Shown here: positions 1-3,623 of the stretch, one piece after another
Numbering within the stretch: the first letter of the stretch is position 1
Layout: every line of letters begins with the position of its first letter
Origin: Chloroflexota bacterium
GTDB lineage: Bacteria > Chloroflexota > Anaerolineae > B4-G1 > SLSP01
Assembly (NCBI GenBank): GCA_012798275.1
Contig: JAAZNO010000573.1
Coordinates: forward strand, 1 to 5,851
Length of the DNA stretch: 5,851 nt
Direction: 5' to 3'
Program-made: the position numbers and the translations under genes
The notes under the pieces: generated by a model
What the model was told of the DNA's origin: nothing
Database searches by the model: none
Seen by the model: only the letters and a program-made list of their open reading frames with translations

Positions 1-114
1 GACTTGCCTGTGCGCGCCCAAAGGTTGGTGCGTGAGTGAGGCACGCAATACCAGCAAGAATTGCTGCGAATGTGGGAGAGCAATGAGTTCAAGCAGTTGC
101 CTGGATTGGAGTAG
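1..114 (+). pseudogene. DUF4160-family protein, C-terminal part, interrupted by an in-frame TGA
   Basis: Reading frame 1 gives a short stretch (DLPVRAQRLVRE), a TGA at 37-39, then a continuation (GTQYQQELLRMWESNEF and onward) ending at TAG 112-114. From memory of the DUF4160 family, small proteins of about 85 residues end in a pattern like LP-x-RA-x-x-LV-x-EW, then a helix with ELL-x-x-WE, then LP-x-LE. Placing Trp at the TGA restores this pattern without gaps, so the gene looks broken by a TGG-to-TGA nonsense change (or a sequencing error) rather than a frameshift. The 5' part lies outside the window. The stop is 4 nt before the DUF2442 start, the usual arrangement for this pair. A truncated product lacking the last 25 or so residues is possible. 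The function of DUF4160 is unknown; pairing with DUF2442 has led to toxin-antitoxin-like suggestions, which nothing here proves. Confidence 0.6.
108..111 (+). promoter_or_regulatory. Ribosome binding site for the DUF2442 gene
   Basis: GGAG lies 7 nt before the ATG at 119 and inside the end of the upstream DUF4160 frame. It decides the start: the in-frame GTG at 32 would add 29 residues (Cys- and Ser-rich) that do not resemble the family and overlap the DUF4160 reading frame. Confidence 0.65.
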
Positions 115-118
115 AGCC

Positions 119-418
119 ATGAATGCGCCAAGAATAAAGTCGGTGACGCCTTTGAGAGAAAGGCGCCTCCTGGTCACATTTGTCAACGGCATCCAAAAAG
201 TTTATGACTGTCAGAGGCTCTTGAGTCTGGATCGTTTTCAGTTGTTGAGAAACGAAGCCTTCTTCAAGGCAGTTAAAGTTGACCCTGGCGGGTATGGTGT
301 ATCGTGGAACGATGCAATGGATTTGAGTGAATACGAGTTATGGGCCAACGGCGTTGAGGTTGAGCGCAGTGCGGTTGAGAAGCAAGAGGCGCCTCCACCC
401 CAGCTGGCAAACGCCTGA
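119..418 (+). CDS. DUF2442 domain-containing protein
   Basis: A 99-residue protein of unknown function. Family features visible: an N-terminal beta hairpin region (about residues 6-30) with the F-x-NG pattern at 21-24 and a Y-D-C at 29-31; a helix with F40 and L42/L43; and the strongly conserved GGYGVSWND-x-x-DLS segment at 57-70, followed by ELWANG at 73-78. The Pro/Glu-rich tail (about 80-99) is variable. The ATG at 119 is chosen because of GGAG at 108-111 and because the domain begins directly after it. It sits 4 nt after the interrupted DUF4160 gene, and DUF4160-DUF2442 pairs are common mobile-type accessory modules in bacteria. GC is about 51%, well under the roughly 65-70% sampled in nadE, suggesting transfer. 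It is convergent with the thioredoxin-like gene, with only 32 nt between them. A DNA-binding or antitoxin-like role is speculation. Confidence 0.85.
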   Translation: MNAPRIKSVTPLRERRLLVTFVNGIQKVYDCQRLLSLDRFQLLRNEAFFKAVKVDPGGYGVSWNDAMDLSEYELWANGVEVERSAVEKQEAPPPQLANA

Positions 419-450
419 CCTGTGTTTCTAACTCGCGCCGACGCCGGGGC

Positions 451-1026
451 TTAGCGGCGGCGGCGGGAAATCCCCCCCGCCAGCGCCAGCAGCGTCAGGA
501 CGGCGATGGCGAGCAGTCCCCAGGATGCACTCGCGGGGGCCTTTTCTGTCGGGGACGCCGGCGTCGGGCTGAGGATGGGGGAGGGCGTCGGCGTGACCGT
601 AGGCGGCGTCTCTATGGGGACGCCGGGCAGATCGGGGAGCGCGGGCCAGTCAACCCCGCCGGCTGCCAGGTAAGACTCGATGAGCGCCGGCAGCCGGTCG
701 GGAATCTGCACCGAGCCGACGAGTACCTGGTCGCCGATGATCAACATCGGCACCCCGCGCACCGCCGGGTTGAATTGTTCCACTGCGGCCTGATAGACGG
801 CAGACCCTGCAGGCTCCTGGACGTTCACTTCGAGGATCTCCAGCTGCGCGCCGTAGCGCTCGCGCAAGGGCGGCAGCGCCTCCGTCATTACTTGATGGCA
901 ATGGCTGCAAGTGGGGGAATACAACAGCACGGCTCGCACCACCGGACTTTGAGTCTGTCCCATGCCGGCGAAACCCGCCAGCAACACCACCGCTAGAATT
1001 CCGGATCTGAGCACTATTCGTGACAT
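451..1026 (-). CDS. Membrane-anchored extracytoplasmic thioredoxin-like protein
   Basis: A 191-residue protein. Residues 1-27 form an N-terminal signal or anchor (MSRIVLRSG, then a hydrophobic run to about 22). Residues 30-123 form a thioredoxin fold with the active-site motif CSHC at 40-43 and the cis-proline loop RGVP ending at Pro93, followed by a GD-x-x-x-G turn (98-104). Residues 134-165 are a Thr/Pro/Ser-rich linker. Residues 169-186 are a second hydrophobic helix ending in RRRR at the C-terminus. The expected role is thiol-disulfide exchange outside the cytoplasmic membrane; the substrate is unknown, and no vitamin K epoxide reductase, CcdA or DsbB-like partner is in the window. The start at 1026 is chosen because GAGG (complement at 1033-1036) lies 6 nt upstream and a signal peptide begins there; the longer reading from 1092 adds 22 Arg-rich residues encoded by an intergenic repeat. 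Its redox direction (oxidase, reductase or isomerase) cannot be read from the sequence. Confidence 0.85.
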   Translation of the reverse strand: MSRIVLRSGILAVVLLAGFAGMGQTQSPVVRAVLLYSPTCSHCHQVMTEALPPLRERYGAQLEILEVNVQEPAGSAVYQAAVEQFNPAVRGVPMLIIGDQVLVGSVQIPDRLPALIESYLAAGGVDWPALPDLPGVPIETPPTVTPTPSPILSPTPASPTEKAPASASWGLLAIAVLTLLALAGGISRRRR

Positions 1027-1032
1027 GGCTGA

Positions 1033-1036
1033 CCTC
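1033..1036 (-). promoter_or_regulatory. Ribosome binding site for the thioredoxin-like gene
   Basis: On the minus strand GAGG is followed by 6 nt and the ATG at 1026-1024. This favours the 191-residue product over a longer form starting at 1092. Confidence 0.65.
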
Positions 1037-1051
1037 GGCTGGATTCGTTTT

Positions 1052-1099
1052 CGAGAAAGACGCCAGTGCTGGCGCACCTGCTCCCGGCGCAAAAATGTG
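1052..1099. repeat. Dispersed hairpin repeat, copy A
   Basis: The core GACGCCAGTGCTGGCGCA (1059-1076) is palindromic (CGCCAG / CTGGCG, 6-bp stem). Exactly 15 nt later comes AAAATGTG (1092-1099). The same two blocks with the same 15-nt spacing recur at 5639-5687, with one extra base in the loop of that copy. This copy lies in the presumed 5' untranslated region of the thioredoxin-like gene. Function is unknown; a dispersed intergenic repeat is the simplest reading. Confidence 0.6.
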
Positions 1100-1146
1100 A
1101 GCCGCCCCCGCGTTGGGATTTGTGCCTCTGCTTTGCTGTACTCCTC

Positions 1147-1174
1147 ACTATAGCATAGTCGCTTTCACATACAA
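1147..1174 (-). promoter_or_regulatory. Possible promoter of the thioredoxin-like gene
   Basis: On the minus strand TATAGT (complement of 1147-1152) is a 5-of-6 match to a sigma-70 -10 box. A weak -35 candidate TTGTAT (complement of 1169-1174) sits 16 nt upstream of it. It would give a leader of about 110 nt containing hairpin repeat A. Confidence 0.35.
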
Positions 1175-1190
1175 CCCCGAACCGTATTTG

Positions 1191-1199
1191 TGCTATAAT
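1191..1199 (+). promoter_or_regulatory. Extended -10 promoter of nadE-fumC
   Basis: TGCTATAAT is a perfect extended -10 element (TG at 1191-1192, TATAAT at 1194-1199). The -35 position (about 1171-1176) shows no good TTGACA match, as is acceptable for extended -10 promoters. Transcription should begin near 1206, giving a leader of about 70 nt before nadE. Confidence 0.6.
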
Positions 1200-1227
1200 T
1201 TGTGGTAAAAATAGCCTGGGTGGACTG

Positions 1228-1263
1228 CAACTCTCTACTCACGGCTCACTGATTTCTATTTTT
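1228..1263 (+). repeat. Leader repeat, copy 1 (before nadE)
   Basis: It begins with CAACTCTCTACTCA (1228-1241), identical to 3575-3588. Over the first 31 ungapped positions about 27 match copy 2. It ends just before the nadE ribosome binding site and starts 50 nt before the ATG, against 49 nt in copy 2. The two downstream genes are unrelated, so the similarity is not gene duplication. Confidence 0.65.
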
Positions 1264-1270
1264 GAGGGGG
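1264..1270 (+). promoter_or_regulatory. Ribosome binding site of nadE
   Basis: GAGGGGG ends 7 nt before the ATG at 1278. An in-frame GTG at 1272 lies only 1 nt after it and is too close, so the ATG is preferred. Confidence 0.65.
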
Positions 1271-1277
1271 AGTGAGC

Positions 1278-2015
1278 ATGGACTACGACGCTTTGGCGCA
1301 TGATCTGACGGTGTGGTTGCGCGAACAGGTGCAAAACGCGGGCCTTGAGGGATTTGCCGTGGGGTTGAGCGGCGGCATTGACTCCGCTGTGTCGGCTGCG
1401 CTGGCGGTGCGCGCCGTAGGCCCCGAGCATGTCTGGGCGGCGTGGCTGCCGTGCCATAGCCTGGAGGAGGACGCGGCTTACGCGCGCATGACCGCGGATG
1501 TCCTGGGCCTCAGTCCGGTGACGGTTGACCTCGGCCCCGTTTTCGATGCGCTGCTGGCAGCATTGCCCCCCGGCAGCGACATAGCGCGCGCGAACATCAA
1601 ACCGCGCCTGCGGATGACGACGTTGTATTACCTGGCGCAGTCGCACCATGCCCTGGTGCTCGGCACGGGGAACAAGCCGGAGATCACCGTGGGGTACTTC
1701 ACCAAATACGGCGACGGCGGGGTGGACCTCGAGCCGTTGGGCGAGCTCTACAAGCGCGATGTGCGGGCGCTCGCGCGGGTGCTGGGGATTCCTGAACCGG
1801 TCATCACCCGCGCGCCGACGGCAGGACTCTGGGCCGGGCAGACCGACGAGGGCGAGATGGGCATCACCTACGCGCTGCTTGACGCCATCCTCGAAGCGTG
1901 GGAGGCGGGGGTGACTCCTGACGCGCCGGAGGAGGCGGTCGCCAAAGTGCGGCGGATGTTCATTGCCTCGGCGCACAAGCGTGCCATGCCGCCGACGTTC
2001 CACGTCCGCCGTTAG
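1278..2015 (+). CDS. nadE: NH3-dependent NAD(+) synthetase
   Basis: A 245-residue enzyme that catalyses the last step of NAD synthesis: deamido-NAD(+), ATP and ammonia give NAD(+), AMP and pyrophosphate, in the cytoplasm. The sequence shows the PP-loop SGGIDS at 31-36 that binds ATP pyrophosphate; the R-RMTTLYYLAQ helix (110-121) at the dimer and substrate site; GTGNKPE at 129-135; GYFTKYGDGGVDLEPL at 139-154; and PTAGLWAGQTDEGEMG at 180-195, all diagnostic of the family. It has no N-terminal nitrilase-type glutaminase domain, and its length fits the short ammonia-dependent class. The ATG at 1278 is chosen over GTG 1272 from ribosome binding site spacing. It is the first gene of an operon with fumC, preceded by an extended -10 promoter and a leader repeat. 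It depends on free ammonia or on an unlinked glutamine amidotransferase (inference). Confidence 0.96.
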   Translation: MDYDALAHDLTVWLREQVQNAGLEGFAVGLSGGIDSAVSAALAVRAVGPEHVWAAWLPCHSLEEDAAYARMTADVLGLSPVTVDLGPVFDALLAALPPGSDIARANIKPRLRMTTLYYLAQSHHALVLGTGNKPEITVGYFTKYGDGGVDLEPLGELYKRDVRALARVLGIPEPVITRAPTAGLWAGQTDEGEMGITYALLDAILEAWEAGVTPDAPEEAVAKVRRMFIASAHKRAMPPTFHVRR

Positions 2016-2019
2016 GAGG
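2014..2019 (+). promoter_or_regulatory. Ribosome binding site of fumC overlapping the nadE stop
   Basis: A full AGGAGG begins on the last two bases of the nadE TAG stop (2013-2015) and lies 5 nt before the fumC ATG. The layout suggests that fumC translation is coupled to, or helped by, ribosomes finishing nadE. Confidence 0.8.
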
Positions 2020-2024
2020 AAAAG

Positions 2025-3416
2025 ATGAGCGTCACCCGCGAGGAGCGCGACACACTGGGACCGGTGCGCGTCCCCGCCGACGCCTTGTGGGGCGCGCAGA
2101 CGCAGCGCGCGCTCGAGAATTTCCCCATCTCCGGCCAACGCTTTGGGCGCGACTTTCTGGCCGCACTGGGACAGGTCAAGCGCGCCTGCGCCCAATCGAA
2201 CCTGGAGCTGGGCCTGCTGGCGCCCGAGCTCGCTGCCGCGATCCTGCAGGCCTGCGACGAAGTCATCGCCGGGACGCTGGACGCGCATTTTCCTGTGGAC
2301 GTCTTCCAGACCGGCTCCGGCACTTCGACCAACATGAACGCCAACGAGGTCATTGCAAACCGCGCGATCCAGCTCTTGGGCGGCGTGGTGGGGAGCAAGA
2401 CCCCTGTCCATCCCAACGATCACGTTAACCTGAGCCAATCGAGCAACGACGTGATCCCCACGACGATCCATGTGGCGGCGACGTTGGCCCTCCGCGAGGC
2501 GCTGTTGCCCGCGCTGATGGGGTTGCACGCTGCCCTGCTGGAAAAGGCCGACGCCTTCGAGGCCATCGTCAAAACCGGGCGCACGCACCTGCAGGACGCG
2601 ACGCCAATCCGCCTGGGGCAGGAATTTGGTGGCTACGCGGCGCAGGTGGAGGGCTGCCTGGCGCGCCTGCGGGTGGCGCTGCAGACCCTGCGTCCGGTGG
2701 CGCTGGGTGGCACGGCGGTAGGCACGGGCGTCAACTGTCCGGCGGGATTTGCGGCGCGGGCGATCGCGCACCTCAACGCCGCGTTGGACACGGATTTTTG
2801 CGAGGCGCCCAATCACATGGCGGCGAACGCCAGTCAGGACGCGCTGGTGGAAGTCTCCGGGCAGCTCAAGACCCTCGCGGTGAGCCTCGCCAGGATTGCT
2901 GACGACATCCGCTGGCTGGCCTCGGGGCCGCGCGCCGGCCTGGGTGAATTGCGCCTGCCAGAAGTCCAGCCGGGCTCCTCCATCATGCCGGGGAAGGTGA
3001 ACCCGGTGATGGCGGAAGCGCTGTTGATGGTGACGGCGCAGGTCATCGGCTTCGATAGCGCGTTGACCCTCGGCGGGCTGCACTCGCGCTTCGAGCTGAA
3101 CACGATGCTGCCGCTGATGGCGCACAATCTGTTGCAGGGGATCACCTGGCTGGCACATGCGGTGTGCGCTTTCACTGAGCGGTGCGTCACGGGGCTGGAG
3201 GCCGATGCGGAACGCTGCTACGCCCTGGTCGAGCGCAATCTCGCGCTGGCGACGGCGCTCACGCCGCTCATCGGCTACGACGCGGCGGCGAGCCTCGCGC
3301 AAGAGGCGTATCGCAGTGGGCGCACCATCAAGGAGGTGGCGGTAGAGCGCGGGGTGGCGGATCCGGAGACGTTGGAGCGCCTGCTCGATCCCTTGCGGTT
3401 GACAGCAAACGTGTGA
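2025..3416 (+). CDS. fumC: Class II fumarate hydratase
   Basis: A 463-residue, iron-independent fumarase of the aspartase/fumarase superfamily; it interconverts fumarate and L-malate in the TCA cycle as a cytoplasmic homotetramer. Active-site residues fall at the same numbers as in E. coli FumC: SGTSTN at 98-103 (Ser98, Thr100), SSN at 139-141, THLQDATP with His188 at 187-194, and the signature loop GSSIMPGKVNP at 317-327 with Ser318, Lys324 and Asn326. PGKVNP (not PAKVNP) and the overall match favour fumarase over aspartase. The N-terminal segment DTLGPVRVPADALWGAQTQRA is typical. The length matches the usual 460-470 residues, with no truncation. It lies 9 nt after nadE with a strong, stop-overlapping ribosome binding site, so it is almost certainly cotranscribed. 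No obvious terminator follows; the next 207 nt are repeat-rich spacer. Confidence 0.97.
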   Translation: MSVTREERDTLGPVRVPADALWGAQTQRALENFPISGQRFGRDFLAALGQVKRACAQSNLELGLLAPELAAAILQACDEVIAGTLDAHFPVDVFQTGSGTSTNMNANEVIANRAIQLLGGVVGSKTPVHPNDHVNLSQSSNDVIPTTIHVAATLALREALLPALMGLHAALLEKADAFEAIVKTGRTHLQDATPIRLGQEFGGYAAQVEGCLARLRVALQTLRPVALGGTAVGTGVNCPAGFAARAIAHLNAALDTDFCEAPNHMAANASQDALVEVSGQLKTLAVSLARIADDIRWLASGPRAGLGELRLPEVQPGSSIMPGKVNPVMAEALLMVTAQVIGFDSALTLGGLHSRFELNTMLPLMAHNLLQGITWLAHAVCAFTERCVTGLEADAERCYALVERNLALATALTPLIGYDAAASLAQEAYRSGRTIKEVAVERGVADPETLERLLDPLRLTANV

Positions 3417-3431
3417 AGGTGCGAGCGTGGC

Positions 3432-3520
3432 TGAACGCCGATGAACGCTGATGAGAGAAGAATCTGCGTTCTATAATTCTCCGGCGTTGATGGGACGCGG
3501 AAACGGGTGAACGCCGCTGA
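3432..3520. repeat. Short tandem and scattered TGAACGCYGA repeats
   Basis: TGAACGCCGA (3432-3441) is followed directly by TGAACGCTGA (3442-3451) and another TGA. A third copy, TGAACGCCG, starts at 3508. Repeats of this AACGCTGATGA kind are familiar as dispersed intergenic sequence in several bacterial phyla (from memory). The debranching-enzyme -10 box lies inside this stretch. Confidence 0.5.
3448..3477 (+). promoter_or_regulatory. Probable promoter of the debranching enzyme gene
   Basis: A perfect TATAAT at 3472-3477 lies about 150 nt before the ATG. The best -35 candidate is weak: CTGATG at 3448-3453 matches TTGACA at three positions with an 18-nt spacer. There is no TG extension. Transcription would start near 3484, giving a leader of about 140 nt. 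Confidence 0.45.
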
Positions 3521-3545
3521 CTCGTTGACTCGCCAATTTTCCGAG

Positions 3546-3598
3546 GAGTTGTGAGCAGTGAGCCGTGACGACGACAACTCTCTACTCATCGCGCACTG
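3546..3598 (+). other. Structured leader candidate before the debranching enzyme
   Basis: Two inverted repeats interleave. GAGTTGT (3546-3552) pairs perfectly with ACAACTC (3574-3580). CAGTGAGCCGTGA (3556-3568) pairs with 3586-3598 over 13 positions with two mismatches and one G-U pair. The first stem's 3' arm lies in the loop of the second, so the two either compete or form a pseudoknot. The arm at 3556-3568 is also the exact reverse complement of 1239-1251 in leader repeat copy 1. No known riboswitch class is recognised. Confidence 0.4.
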
Positions 3599-3611
3599 AT
3601 CTCTACTTGCT
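3575..3611 (+). repeat. Leader repeat, copy 2 (before the debranching enzyme)
   Basis: It shares CAACTCTCTACTCA exactly with copy 1 (1228-1241) and about 27 of the first 31 positions. It ends directly before the GAGGAGG ribosome binding site (3612-3618), 49 nt from its first base to the ATG. It overlaps the structured region 3546-3598. Confidence 0.65.
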
Positions 3612-3618
3612 GAGGAGG
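3612..3618 (+). promoter_or_regulatory. Ribosome binding site of the debranching enzyme gene
   Basis: GAGGAGG lies 5 nt before the ATG at 3624, a strong site that fixes the start. The conserved N-terminal family motif begins 19 residues into the protein. Confidence 0.75.
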
Positions 3619-3623
3619 ACCGC

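Noticed and set aside
436..465. Imperfect GC-rich hairpin between the convergent genes as a bidirectional terminator
   Set aside because: CGCCG/CGGCG arms with one internal mismatch can pair, but the second arm is part of the Arg codons ending the thioredoxin-like gene and no T-run follows on either strand.
1027..1092. N-terminal extension of the thioredoxin-like protein by 22 residues
   Set aside because: The extension comes from hairpin repeat A and is Arg-rich ahead of the signal sequence. The internal ATG at 1026 has a properly spaced GAGG and starts a normal signal peptide.
1239..3302. 687-codon open frame on the minus strand opposite nadE and fumC
   Set aside because: The plus strand carries unmistakable nadE and fumC with complete active-site motifs. 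The antisense translation is Arg/Gln/His-rich without a recognisable domain, as expected from GC-rich codon bias that avoids stops.
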